Of a stretch of 64,000 nucleotides of DNA, positions 28,823-39,439 are shown piece after piece. A program made the translations under genes and the position numbers. The stretch comes from JBGAQP01 sp044220635. Its GTDB lineage: Bacteria > Pseudomonadota > Gammaproteobacteria > Burkholderiales > Usitatibacteraceae. Numbering within the stretch: position 1 is the stretch's first letter; the number at the start of each line of letters is the position of its first letter. The notes beneath the pieces are model-generated. The model did not search any database. It was given only the letters and a program-made list of their open reading frames with translations, and was not told the DNA's origin. The stretch lies in assembly GCA_044220635.1 (NCBI GenBank), contig JBGAQP010000008.1, positions 1 to 64,000 of the forward strand. The letters run 5' to 3'.

Positions 28823-30034
28823 ATGCCTCCCAACGATCCCCAATGGGGAAAGAAGAACAATGAGGGTCCGCCCGACCTCGACGAGATCCTGAGGAAGCTG
28901 CAGCAGAAGCTCGCCGGCCTCTTCGGCGGCAAGCGCTCGCCGCGCGGCGAGGGCGCCCCCCCGGGGCCGCCGCCGGCTCCCGCCAACGCCTTCTTCTTCG
29001 GCGGCGGCGTGGCCTTCATCCTCATCCTGATCGCGGCGGTGTGGCTCGCGAGCGGCTTCTACATCGTCGACGAGGGCCGGCGCGGCGTGGTGCTGCGCCT
29101 GGGCAAGTACCTCGAGACCACGATGCCGGGCCTGCGCTGGCACGTTCCCTTCCCGGTCGAGTCCGTCGAGGTGGTCAACGTCTCGGGCGTGCGCACCGTC
29201 GAGGTCGGCTACCGCGGCAACCAGAAGAACAAGCAGCCGCAGGAAGCCCTCATGCTCACCGACGACGAGAACATCGTCGACGTGCAGTTCGCCATCCAGT
29301 ACACGCTCAAGAGTCCCGAGGACTACCTCTTCAACAACCGCAATCCCGACGACAACGTGCTGCAGGCGGCCGAGACCGCGATCCGCGAGATCGTGGGCAA
29401 GAGCAAGATGGACTTCGTGCTGAACCAGGGCCGCAGCGAGATCGCCGCCCGCGTGAAGGTGCTGATGCAGGGCATCCTCGAGCGCTACAAGACGGGCATC
29501 AACATCACGACCGTGAACCTGCAGGGCGTGCAGCCCCCCGAGCAGGTGCAATCGGCGTTCGACGACGCCGTGCGCGCCAACCAGGACCGCGAGCGCTTCA
29601 AGAACGAGGGCCAGGCCTACGCGAACGACGTGGTGCCCAAGGCCCGCGGCGTGGCCGCGCGCCTCATCGAGGAGGCGAACGGCTACAAGCAGAGCATGAT
29701 CTCCACCTCGCAGGGCGACGCCTCGCGCTTCCGCCAGATCCTGGCCGAGTACGAGAAGGCGCCGCAGGTCACGCGCGAGCGCCTCTACCTCGAGACGATG
29801 CAGCAGGTCCTCTCGAGCACGAGCAAGGTGATCGTCGACCAGAAGGGGGGCCAGAACCTCCTCTACCTGCCGCTCGACCGCCTGCTCCAGATGACCTCGC
29901 CGGGAGCGGCGCCGGCCGAGAGCGCGACGATGCGCGCTCCGGGCTCCTCGCCCATGGAGCCGGCTCCGGCGGCACCCACGGCCGAGACGCGCGGCCGGGA
30001 GACGCTGCGCTCGCGCGAGCGGGAGGTGCGCTGA
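28823..30034 (+). CDS. hflK: FtsH protease modulator HflK
   Basis: HflK (403 aa), a SPFH/band-7 protein that with HflC cages the FtsH protease in the inner membrane. It has a Pro/Gly-rich cytoplasmic start (NDPQWGKKNNEGPPDLDEIL), a membrane helix at about 53-75 and the band-7 domain (PGLRWHVPFPVESVEVVNVS). The stop shares one base with the hflC start (TGATG). Confidence 0.97.
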   Translation: MPPNDPQWGKKNNEGPPDLDEILRKLQQKLAGLFGGKRSPRGEGAPPGPPPAPANAFFFGGGVAFILILIAAVWLASGFYIVDEGRRGVVLRLGKYLETTMPGLRWHVPFPVESVEVVNVSGVRTVEVGYRGNQKNKQPQEALMLTDDENIVDVQFAIQYTLKSPEDYLFNNRNPDDNVLQAAETAIREIVGKSKMDFVLNQGRSEIAARVKVLMQGILERYKTGINITTVNLQGVQPPEQVQSAFDDAVRANQDRERFKNEGQAYANDVVPKARGVAARLIEEANGYKQSMISTSQGDASRFRQILAEYEKAPQVTRERLYLETMQQVLSSTSKVIVDQKGGQNLLYLPLDRLLQMTSPGAAPAESATMRAPGSSPMEPAPAAPTAETRGRETLRSREREVR

Positions 30035-30912
30035 TGAGACGTTCCACCGCCTTCATCCTCGTGGGCGCGGTCGTCGCCCTCCTCGTGCTGTCGATGAGCC
30101 TGTACACCGTCGACCAGCGCAAGGCCGCGATCCGCTTCCAGCTGGGCGAGGTCGTCTCGGTCGAGACCGAGCCGGGCCTCTACTTCATGGTGCCGATGGT
30201 GCAGAACGTGCGGCTCTTCGACACGCGCATCCAGACCCTGGACTCGCGCGACGCCGAGCGCTTCCTCACCTCCGAGAACAAGAACGTCCTCGTCGATTCC
30301 TTCGTGAAGTGGCGCGTGATCGACGTCCGGCAGTACTACGTGTCGGTGCGAGGGGACTCGATCGCCGCCGAGGCGCGGATCTCGCAGACCGTGAACGACG
30401 CGCTGCGCGCGGAGTTCGCGCGGCGCACGGTCCACGACGTGGTCTCGGGCGAGCGCGACAAGATCATGGCCACGGTCGCCGACAAGGTCGACAAGGACGT
30501 GAAGGGCATCGGCGTGGAGGTCGTCGACGTGCGCCTGAAGCGCGTGGACCTGGTGCCCGAGATCTCCTCCGACGTCTACCGCCGCATGGAGTCCGAGAGG
30601 AAGCGCGTGGCGAACGAGCTGCGCGCCACGGGCCAGGCCGAGGGCGAGAAGATCAAGGCCGACGCCGACCGCCAGCGCCAGGTGATCGTCGCCGAGGCCT
30701 ACCGCGACGCCCAGCGCATCAAGGGCGAGGGCGACGCGCAGGCCGCGCGCATCTACGCCGAGGCCTACGGCCGCAATCCCGAGTTCTACAGCTTCTACCG
30801 CAGCCTCGAGGCCTATCGCTCGAGCCTGCGCAGCAAGGGCGACGTGATGCTGCTCGACCCCAGCTCGGAGTTCTTCAAGTACCTGAAGACCCCGAACCGC
30901 GGCGGCAAGTAG
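30034..30912 (+). CDS. hflC: FtsH protease modulator HflC
   Basis: HflC (292 aa), partner of HflK. It has an N-terminal membrane segment (AFILVGAVVALLVLSMSLY), a band-7 domain with RFQLGEVVSVETEPGLYF and a coiled-coil segment near RQRQVIVAEAYRDAQRIKGE. The one-base overlap with hflK implies coupled, stoichiometric translation. Confidence 0.97.
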   Translation: MRRSTAFILVGAVVALLVLSMSLYTVDQRKAAIRFQLGEVVSVETEPGLYFMVPMVQNVRLFDTRIQTLDSRDAERFLTSENKNVLVDSFVKWRVIDVRQYYVSVRGDSIAAEARISQTVNDALRAEFARRTVHDVVSGERDKIMATVADKVDKDVKGIGVEVVDVRLKRVDLVPEISSDVYRRMESERKRVANELRATGQAEGEKIKADADRQRQVIVAEAYRDAQRIKGEGDAQAARIYAEAYGRNPEFYSFYRSLEAYRSSLRSKGDVMLLDPSSEFFKYLKTPNRGGK

Positions 30913-30925
30913 CGGGGCGCGGCGT

Positions 30926-31111
30926 GTGGCGGACACCCTCGTCGCGGCCTTCGCGCTGATGCTGGTGATCGAGGGCGTGCTGCCGTTCGTGGCGCCGCGC
31001 TTCTGGCGCGAGACCTTCCGCAGGTTCATCGAGCTGAACGACGGGCAGCTGCGCTTCGCGGGGCTCGCCTCGATGGCGGCCGGCGTCGTGCTGTTGCTGC
31101 TCGTGACCTGA
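30926..31111 (+). CDS. DUF2065 small membrane protein
   Basis: A 61-residue protein with two hydrophobic helices (LVAAFALMLVIEGVLPFV and GLASMAAGVVLLLLV) and the intervening FWRETFRR, matching the DUF2065 family regularly found between hflC and hisZ/purA. Function unknown. It starts with GTG at 30926, 13 bases after hflC. Confidence 0.9.
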   Translation: MADTLVAAFALMLVIEGVLPFVAPRFWRETFRRFIELNDGQLRFAGLASMAAGVVLLLLVT

Positions 31112-31174
31112 ACGCTCCGGCCCCCGGCCCAACCCTCATCCCGGCCCTCTTCCAAGGCGGAGGGGGAACGAAGA

Positions 31175-32333
31175 ATGCGACGCTGGATCCTGCCCGAACA
31201 CATCGAGGACGTGCTGCCCGCCGAGGCGCGCGCCATCGAGCGCCTGCGCCGCCGGATCCTCGACCTCTTCGAGTCCCACGGCTACGAGCTCGTGCAGCCG
31301 CCGCTGCTCGAGTACGTGGAGTCGCTGCTTTCGGGCACGGGGCGCGACCTCGACCTCGCCACCTTCAAGCTGGTGGACCGGCTTTCGGGGCGGATGATGG
31401 GCGTGCGCGCCGACCACACGCCGCAGGTCGCGAGGATCGACGCGCACCTGCTCAACCGCGAGGGCGTCACGCGCCTCGCGTACTGCGGCAGCGTGCTGCA
31501 CACGATGCCCGCGGGCATGACGACGACCCGCGAACCGATCCAGCTGGGCGCCGAGCTTTACGGCCACGCGGGCTCGAGGCGGACGCGGAGATCGTGCGCC
31601 TGGCGATCGCCGCGCTCCAGGCGGCGGGGCTCGCGCGCATCCACCTGGACCTCGGAAACCCGACGATCTACCGCGCCCTCACGGAAGGCTCGGGCCTTGG
31701 CGCGGAGGACTCCGAGGCCCTCTTCCACGCAGTGGCGCAGAAGGACGCGCCCGGCGCACGCGAGCTCGCCGCCGCGCTGCCCGCGGATCGCGCCGCGGCG
31801 ATCGTGGAGCTCACGAACCTCAACGGCACGACGGCGGTGATCGGGCGGGCGCGCGAGAGGCTCCCGAGGCTGCCGGCGATCGCCACGGCGCTCGACGCCC
31901 TCGACCGGCTCGCCGCGGCCTGCGCCGCGCCTGGCGTCGAGGTGTCGGTGGATCTCGCGGAGCTCGGCGGCTTCAACTACGAGAGCGGGCTCGCGTTCGC
32001 GGCCTTCGTACCGGCGAGTCCCGACGCCGTGGCGCGCGGCGGGCGCTACGACGAGGTGGGCGCGAGCTTCGGGCGCGCGCGGCCCGCGACCGGCTTCACG
32101 ATGGACCTGCGGCAGCTCGCCGCGCTCGCCCCGGCGCCGGAGCGCCGCGGCGCGATCCTCGCGCCCTGCGCGGCCGACGCCGCGCTGGAGGCGGCAGTCG
32201 CGAAGCTGCGCGCGTCGGGCGAGATCGTGGTCGCGGATCTCCCGGGGCACCGGGAGGCCGCGGGCGAGCTGGCCTGCGACCGGGCCCTGGTGCGCTCGGG
32301 CACGGCATGGACGGTGGTTCCCCTGAAAGGCGA

Positions 32334-32337
<4 letters not shown>
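31175..32337 (+). pseudogene. hisZ: ATP phosphoribosyltransferase regulatory subunit HisZ, one-base frameshift
   Basis: HisZ is a catalytically dead HisRS-like protein that activates short-form HisG in histidine synthesis. The first frame from 31175 reads normally through 31573 (ADHTPQVARIDAHLLNREG, ending ELYGHAG) and then turns into low-complexity residues. The homologous continuation (LEADAEIVRLAIAALQAAG) lies one frame on, from the CTC at 31573-31575, to the stop at 32337. One missing C at about 31573, within GGGC(C)TCGAG, explains it. Everything else looks intact, so a sequencing error or very recent mutation is likely. Confidence 0.88.
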
Positions 32338-33632
<1,295 letters not shown>

Positions 33633-33648
33633 GGGGCCAGAATGGAAA

Positions 33649-33696
33649 AGGGCCAGTCCGCTTCACCCAGGGTTCCGGGTGAAAGGGGCTGGCCCT
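33649..33696 (-). terminator. Long hairpin between purA and tRNA-Leu
   Basis: AGGGCCAG (33649-33656) pairs with CTGGCCCT (33689-33696), and an inner CTTCACCC (33661-33668) pairs with GGGTGAAAG (33677-33685, one bulge). On the minus strand the hairpin is followed by CTTTTCC, so it most likely terminates the tRNA-Leu transcript. On the plus strand it may also end purA mRNA. Confidence 0.6.
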
Positions 33697-33707
33697 GTTC
33701 TCCGATC

Positions 33708-33792
33708 TGGTGCCCAGAAGAGGACTCGAACCTCCACGGTGTTACCCGCCAGTACCTGAAACTGGTGCGTCTACCAATTCCGCCATCTGGGC
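33708..33792 (-). tRNA. tRNA-Leu (anticodon CAG)
   Basis: The reverse strand folds as a class II tRNA of 85 bases. The acceptor GCCCAGA pairs with TCTGGGC, and a D-loop with GGTAGACGC follows. The anticodon stem CCAGT/ACTGG surrounds TTCAGGT with anticodon CAG. A variable arm (GCGGGTAACACCGT region) and a T arm with GGTTCGAGTCC come next, and the 3' CCA is encoded (TGG at 33708-33710). It is transcribed away from rnr and towards purA. Confidence 0.96.
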
Positions 33793-33822
33793 CCTGCTGC
33801 ACGAAGCCCGCAATTTTACCGA

Positions 33823-36141
33823 TTGGACCGAATATTGTCTAGCAAAACCAAGACCCTGCGCCACGCCGACCCCCACCGGGACCGGGAGCTGGCGCGCTAC
33901 GAGAACCCCCTTCCCAGCCGGGAGATGATCCTCGGCGTGCTCACCGACGAGGGCGTTCCCGTCGACGAGGAACGCCTCGCGAGCCTGCTCGCGATCAAGC
34001 CCGAGGAGCGCGAGGCCTTCGGCCGGCGCCTCGCCGCCATGGAACGCGAAGGCCAGATGATGCGCAACCGCCGCGGCGCGATCCTGATCGCGGACAAGGC
34101 GGGGCTCATCAAGGGCAAGGTCATCGGCCACCCCGACGGCTTCGGGTTCCTGCAGCCCGAGGACGCGAGCGAGGATCTCTTCCTCGGCCCGAAGCAGATG
34201 CACAAGGCCTTCCACGGCGACGTCGTTCTCGTGCGCGTGACCGGCACCGACCGGCGCGGCCGGCGCGAGGCCTCGATCGTCGAGGTGCTCGAGCGCGCGA
34301 ACCAGAAGGTGGTCGGCCGGCTCTTCGTCGAGCACGGCGTGGCCTTCGTGATCGCGGAGAACAAGCGCATCAACCAGGACATCCTCGTCACTCCCGACGG
34401 ACTGAAGGGCGCGAGGGACGGGCAGGTGGTGGTGATCGAGATCATCGAGCAGCCCACGAAGAACGCCGAGCCCATGGGCCGCGTGGTCGAGGTGCTCGGC
34501 AACTACGCCGACCCGGGGATGGAGATCGAGATCGCGCTCCGGAAGCACGACCTGCCGCACGAGTTCTCGCGCGCGGTCGAGCAGGCGGCGGCGAAGCTGC
34601 CCACGAAGGTGGAGGCGAAGGACCTCAAGGGTCGCAAGGACCTGCGCAAGCTCCCCTTCGTCACGATCGACGGCGAGACCGCGAAGGACTTCGACGACGC
34701 GGTCTTCGCCGAGCCCCTCGCGAAAGGCAGGGGCTTCCGTCTCTGCGTCGCGATCGCCGACGTGAGCCACTACGTGAAGCCCTCGGACCCGATCGAGGAG
34801 GAGGCGCGGGAGCGCGGCAACTCGGTCTATTTCCCGCGGCGCGTGATCCCGATGCTCCCGGAGGCGCTCTCCAACGAGATGTGCTCGCTCAAGCCCGAGG
34901 TCGACCGCCTCGTGATGGTGTGCGAGATGGAGGTGAGCCCCGGCGGCGTCGTGCGCCACTACGCCTTCTACCCGGGCGTGATCCACTCGCACGCGCGGCT
35001 CACCTACACGCGGGTCTTCGACACCCTGCGCGGCCGCGAGGCCGATCCCCCGGTTCCCGCGGCGCTGCACCCGCACCTCGGCGTGCTCGAGTCCGTGTTC
35101 AAGGCGCTGCTCGGCGCGCGGCAGAAGCGCGGCGCGATCGACTTCGACTCCGTCGAGACGCAGATGATCTTCGACGCGCAGGGCAAGATCGAGCGGATCG
35201 TGCGCGTCGAGCGCAACGACGCGCACCGACTCATCGAGGAGTGCATGCTCGCGGCCAACGTCTGCGCCTCGGACTACCTCCAGCAGAACCGGCAGCCCAC
35301 GCTCTACCGCGTCCACGAGGGGCCCACGGCCGAGAAGCTCGAGGCCCTGCGCTCGATGCTCAAGGACTTCGGGCTCGCGCTCGGCGGAGGCGACGAGCCG
35401 CAGGCGCGCGACTATGCGCAGCTGCTCGCGCGCATCAAGGACAAGCCTTATGCGGGGCTGCTTCAGACGGTGATGCTCCGCTCGCTCCGGCAGGCCGTCT
35501 ACAGCCCCGAGAACGTGGGCCATTTCGGTCTCGCCTACGACGCCTACGCGCACTTCACCTCGCCCATCCGCCGTTATCCCGACCTGCTCGTGCACCGCGC
35601 GATCAAGGCGGTGCTGCGCGGCGAGCGCTACGAGGGCGTGGACTGGGCCGCCGCGGGCGTGCACTGCTCGGAGACGGAGCGCCGGGCGGACGAGGCCACG
35701 CGCGACGTGGAGAACTGGCTCAAGTGCTTCTTCATGCAGGAGCACGTGGGCAGCGCCTTCACCGGCATCATCAGCGGGGTGACCAACTTCGGCCTCTTCG
35801 TCACGCTCGACGAGCTCTACATCGACGGGCTGGTCCACATCTCGGACCTCGGCGCCGACTACTACCAGTACGACCAGGCGCGGCACATGCTGCGCGGCGA
35901 GCGCTCGGGCGCGCGCTACCAGCTCGGCGGGCGCGTGAAGGTGAAGGTCGTGCGCGTCGACATCGAGACCTCGAAGATCGACTTCGTGCTCGTCTCCGAG
36001 CCCGAGGGCGGCCTGAGCCTGGGCGAGGGCGGCAAGGAAGGCCGGGGCGAGAAGCCGCGCAAGCCCCGCGACCAGGACAAGAAGCTCGCGAAGATCGAGT
36101 CGCGCGCCACCGACGGCAAGGCGAGGAAGAAGAAGAAATGA
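33823..36141 (+). CDS. rnr: Ribonuclease R
   Basis: RNase R (about 770 aa), a processive 3'-5' exoribonuclease of the RNB family. It has an N-terminal winged helix and cold-shock domain (GHPDGFGFLQPED), an RNB catalytic core with DGETAKDFDDA, ADVSHYV and HFTSPIRRYPDL, an S1 domain (GIISGVTNFGLFVTL) and a Lys/Arg-rich tail. No ATG is available at the front. TTG at 33823 or 33835 must serve, and the latter gives (M)SSKTKTLRHADPHRD. It overlaps rlmB by ATGA. Confidence 0.96.
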   Translation: MDRILSSKTKTLRHADPHRDRELARYENPLPSREMILGVLTDEGVPVDEERLASLLAIKPEEREAFGRRLAAMEREGQMMRNRRGAILIADKAGLIKGKVIGHPDGFGFLQPEDASEDLFLGPKQMHKAFHGDVVLVRVTGTDRRGRREASIVEVLERANQKVVGRLFVEHGVAFVIAENKRINQDILVTPDGLKGARDGQVVVIEIIEQPTKNAEPMGRVVEVLGNYADPGMEIEIALRKHDLPHEFSRAVEQAAAKLPTKVEAKDLKGRKDLRKLPFVTIDGETAKDFDDAVFAEPLAKGRGFRLCVAIADVSHYVKPSDPIEEEARERGNSVYFPRRVIPMLPEALSNEMCSLKPEVDRLVMVCEMEVSPGGVVRHYAFYPGVIHSHARLTYTRVFDTLRGREADPPVPAALHPHLGVLESVFKALLGARQKRGAIDFDSVETQMIFDAQGKIERIVRVERNDAHRLIEECMLAANVCASDYLQQNRQPTLYRVHEGPTAEKLEALRSMLKDFGLALGGGDEPQARDYAQLLARIKDKPYAGLLQTVMLRSLRQAVYSPENVGHFGLAYDAYAHFTSPIRRYPDLLVHRAIKAVLRGERYEGVDWAAAGVHCSETERRADEATRDVENWLKCFFMQEHVGSAFTGIISGVTNFGLFVTLDELYIDGLVHISDLGADYYQYDQARHMLRGERSGARYQLGGRVKVKVVRVDIETSKIDFVLVSEPEGGLSLGEGGKEGRGEKPRKPRDQDKKLAKIESRATDGKARKKKK

Positions 36142-36872
36142 AGAACCTCGCGGGATTCCATGCCGTCAGGAGCCGCCTTCGCCAGAAGCCGGAGTCGGTG
36201 CGCGAGATCTACATCGACGTGGAGCGCCGGGACGCGCGCGCGAAGGAGCTGCGCGCGCTCGCCGCGAAGCTCGGCGTGCGCGTCATCGCGGTCGAAGCGG
36301 GGCGCCTCGACGGGATGTCGGGCGGCGCGCGCCACCAGGGCGTGGTCGCGCAGGCCGAGGACCTGCAGATGCCGCAGTTCGTGGAGGACGTTCTCGAGGG
36401 CCTCGAGGAGCCGCCGCTGCTGCTTCTCCTCGATGGCGTTCAGGATCCGCACAACCTCGGCGCCTGCCTGAGGGCCGCCGACGGCGCCGGGGCGCACGCG
36501 GTGATCGCGCCCAAGGACCGCAGCTGCGGGCTCACCACCTCGGCGATCAAGGTGGCTTCGGGCGCGGCCGAATCCGTGCCCTACATCGTGGTCACGAACC
36601 TCGCGCGCACGATGCGCGAGCTGAAGGAGCGCGGCATCTGGCTCGTGGGCGCGGACGACGCGGCGCCGCAGTCGATCTGGGACGCGCGCCTGGAAGGCCC
36701 GCTCGGGCTCGTGCTGGGCGCGGAAGGCGAGGGCCTGCGCCGCCTCACGAAGGAGAACTGCGACCTGCTCGCCGCGATCCCGATGCTCGGCGGCGTCGAG
36801 AGCCTCAACGTCTCGGTCGCGAGCGCGGTGTGCCTCTACGAGGCGCGGCGGCGGCGGCTCGCCCGCCAGTAG
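36138..36872 (+). CDS. rlmB: 23S rRNA (guanosine(2251)-2'-O)-methyltransferase RlmB
   Basis: RlmB (244 aa), a SPOUT methyltransferase that 2'-O-methylates G2251 of 23S rRNA. It has the N-terminal substrate-binding domain (GFHAVRSRLRQKP) and the knot motifs LLLLDGVQDPHNLGACLRAAD (location about residues 93-113), LVLGAEGEGL and VESLNVSVA. Coupled to rnr by ATGA. It converges on the following minus-strand gene with a 13-base gap. Confidence 0.96.
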   Translation: MKNLAGFHAVRSRLRQKPESVREIYIDVERRDARAKELRALAAKLGVRVIAVEAGRLDGMSGGARHQGVVAQAEDLQMPQFVEDVLEGLEEPPLLLLLDGVQDPHNLGACLRAADGAGAHAVIAPKDRSCGLTTSAIKVASGAAESVPYIVVTNLARTMRELKERGIWLVGADDAAPQSIWDARLEGPLGLVLGAEGEGLRRLTKENCDLLAAIPMLGGVESLNVSVASAVCLYEARRRRLARQ

Positions 36873-36885
36873 GCCGGGCGCAATC

Positions 36886-39312
36886 TCAGGGGGTCAGGGC
36901 CCAAGGCGGGCCCACTACACCCGCGGCGGTTGGCATCGTCGTGCCGATGACGCGCCCCGCCGCGTAGACGCCGTCGGATCGCCGCAGCAGGAGGTCCGCG
37001 CGGCCATCGCCATCGAAGTCGCGCGCGGCGACCGCGGTCCATCCGGAGCCAGGGCCCAGGATCGCGCCGACCGAGTCGATGCCATTACCTCTCACGATGA
37101 GGATGACGTGGGTGCCCGCGGCGTCGGCCGCCAGGAGGTCGGCGCGCCGGTCGCCGTCGAAATCCGCGGCGAGGGTCATGTCCAGCCCGGTTCCAGCGGG
37201 CAGGAATGCGGTCTGCAGGGACACCGGCAAACCCCGCAAGACCTGCATGGCGTAGCTGCCATCGGCCCGCTTCCAGAGGAGGTCCGAGATTGCGTCGCCG
37301 CTGAAGTCGGCAACGGTGGAGATCTCGTCGCCGGTTCCCGGTCCGACGAGCCCGCCAAAATCCGTGGCACCGAATCCGTCGAGGAACGCGATCGCGTGAC
37401 TCCCGTCCTCGTGGCGGATCACCACGTCCGCCTTGCCACCGCCGTCGAAGTCGCCCACCCGCACGACGCTCCAGCCGGTGCCGGGCCCGAGGATTCCGAA
37501 GGAGCGAGCGACCGTGGTTCCCTGCATGATCAGCACTGCGTGGGAGCCATCGGCATGCCGCAGGACGATGTCGGCCTTGCCGTCGCCGTCGAAATCCGCG
37601 GTGAACGCCGGCGTCCATCCGGATCCCGCGCCGAGGATGCCCGCCGTGGACGCGAACGTGGCGCCGTCCATCAGCGAGACCGCAAGGACGTCGGGAAGCT
37701 CCCAGAGCAGGTCGGCGGAACCATTGCCGTCGAAATCCGCGATCCCGTGGATGCTCACGCCGGAGCCCGGTGCGAAGAGACCGGCGATCGAAGTCGTGGC
37801 CATTCCGTCCATGAGCCACATCGCGATCGTGCCGTCGGCATACCGGAAGAGGAGATCCGCGCGGCCGTCGGCGTTGAAATCGAATGAGACTCGTGGCACC
37901 GGCCCGGGCGTGTCCGAGAGCTTGAGGACGCGCCATCCGAAGTTCGCCCCGGTCGTGTCCTGGAACTCGCCGGCCACCAGGACGGCCCCGGGCACCGCGA
38001 CCGGGACGATGCCCCAGCCGAATCCCGCTCCCGGCCCGTTGTACCCGTGCTCCCAGAGGATCGATCCGTCCGTGGCGGAATACTTGATCGTCCGGATGTC
38101 GGCGTCGACTTCGTTGATTCCCTGGCCCGTCACGACGGGATTGCCGCCAGCATCGAGCGCGATGCCCTGGGCCACGTCGGGACTAATGCCGTTGCCGTGG
38201 AACTTCCTGGACCAGCGCATTTCCCCGGTCGAGCCGGCGAACCGGGCCGTCCACATGTCGGTGTCGGTACCGACGGACGGAAGGGGGCTTCCGAAGACGG
38301 TCGTCGCGACGAATGCGTCGCCGCCGGGATCGACGGCCAGGGCGAGGGGGCCCCGGGTGAAGCCCAGCGGAACGTCAAGCGTCGTTGCCCACTGCTGGGC
38401 GCCGTTGCCGGCGGCATACTTCACGAGGTGGCCGACCGTGTACAAGGGAATGGTGGTGATCTTGCCTCCGTAGACGTTGATGCTGGTCCACGCGACGATC
38501 GCGTTGCCCGCGGCGTCGACGCCGACGGCGACGGGAGTGTTTCCGTGGCCCGACGTCGCTGCCGGCATGGTGCTCGACCACATCGGCACCCCGTTGGCTC
38601 CGTTGTACTTGATGGTGACCATGTCGACGGCCGTGTTGCCCACGACGGTCCGGCCGGCGACGATCACGTTTCCCGCCGCGTCGACGGCGAGGGCGTGCGC
38701 GCCGTCGAAGCGCCCGACACTGGGGTTGAACGACTGCTGCCAGAGGACGTATCCGTTGAACCCGGAGTACTTGGCGGTCATCCAGTAGGCGTCGGTGCTC
38801 CCGTAGGACCCCGTGGCGAACACGTTTCCGGAGGCGTCGATCGCGATCGCATTCAGGGAATCGCCCCCGTCGGCCGGATTGCCCCAGGGCTTGTCCCATA
38901 TCGTGGCGCCATCGGCCGCTGCGTACTTCACGATCCGGTTGGCCGAATTCGTGGAGTCGAATCCGGAACGAATCGCCACGAAGGCGTGGCCGGCGGCGTC
39001 CAACACAAGCCCCACGGGCTGGTTGAGCAGGATGCCAGTCGAGGGACAGGTCTTCTCCCAGACCACGGCTCCCGTGGCGGCGGCGAACTTGACCGTTTTG
39101 CAGGCGGTCGTGGCGCCGGACAGGTAGGTGCCCGTGACGACGAGATTGCCCGCCCCGTCGGCCGCGGCCGCCTTCACGCTGATCGAGCCGGTGAACGCGA
39201 TGTCGTGGGAGGCCTCCCACAGCAACGAGGCCGCGTGGGCCGGTGCTCCGCAGAGCAGCGCTCCGATCGCGAGGCTGTTGGCGATCCAGCGGAAACAAGG
39301 GGTCGGCGCCAT
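36886..39312 (-). CDS. Secreted two-propeller protein: SBBP-like repeats plus seven FG-GAP/VCBS repeats
   Basis: An 808-residue exported protein. A signal peptide (SLAIGALLCGAPAHA) is followed to about residue 470 by repeats of the form AIDASGNVFATGSYGS / TAKYSG, typical of SBBP/beta-propeller proteins. From about 478 there are seven FG-GAP-like repeats, each with a D-x-D/N-x-D-x-x-x-D calcium loop (FDFNADGRADLLFR, ADFDGDGKADIVLR, ARDFDGDGRADLLLR); repeat 5 (ADFSGDAISDLLW) is degenerate. It ends MPTAAGVVGPPWALTP, closely related to its upstream neighbour. Ligand binding or adhesion outside the cell is likely, but no function can be assigned. Confidence 0.85.
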   Translation of the reverse strand: MAPTPCFRWIANSLAIGALLCGAPAHAASLLWEASHDIAFTGSISVKAAAADGAGNLVVTGTYLSGATTACKTVKFAAATGAVVWEKTCPSTGILLNQPVGLVLDAAGHAFVAIRSGFDSTNSANRIVKYAAADGATIWDKPWGNPADGGDSLNAIAIDASGNVFATGSYGSTDAYWMTAKYSGFNGYVLWQQSFNPSVGRFDGAHALAVDAAGNVIVAGRTVVGNTAVDMVTIKYNGANGVPMWSSTMPAATSGHGNTPVAVGVDAAGNAIVAWTSINVYGGKITTIPLYTVGHLVKYAAGNGAQQWATTLDVPLGFTRGPLALAVDPGGDAFVATTVFGSPLPSVGTDTDMWTARFAGSTGEMRWSRKFHGNGISPDVAQGIALDAGGNPVVTGQGINEVDADIRTIKYSATDGSILWEHGYNGPGAGFGWGIVPVAVPGAVLVAGEFQDTTGANFGWRVLKLSDTPGPVPRVSFDFNADGRADLLFRYADGTIAMWLMDGMATTSIAGLFAPGSGVSIHGIADFDGNGSADLLWELPDVLAVSLMDGATFASTAGILGAGSGWTPAFTADFDGDGKADIVLRHADGSHAVLIMQGTTVARSFGILGPGTGWSVVRVGDFDGGGKADVVIRHEDGSHAIAFLDGFGATDFGGLVGPGTGDEISTVADFSGDAISDLLWKRADGSYAMQVLRGLPVSLQTAFLPAGTGLDMTLAADFDGDRRADLLAADAAGTHVILIVRGNGIDSVGAILGPGSGWTAVAARDFDGDGRADLLLRRSDGVYAAGRVIGTTMPTAAGVVGPPWALTP

Positions 39313-39364
39313 GGGGACCTCCGTCGCGGGGCGGGCCTGGACTGGGCCTCTTCTTCGCGTGGGT

Positions 39365-39370
39365 ACTATA
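39365..39370 (-). promoter_or_regulatory. Possible -10 box upstream of the FG-GAP gene
   Basis: TATAGT on the minus strand, about 50 bases before the ATG at 39312, in the 127-base gap between the two FG-GAP genes. The -35 position is weak (CCATCG), so this is a tentative call. Confidence 0.3.
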
Positions 39371-39439
39371 CGCCGGTCGGGCCCTCGCGATGGCCGCTCC
39401 GCGCGGGCCCGGGGCGCGCGGCCGCCCTGCCCCGGGGAT

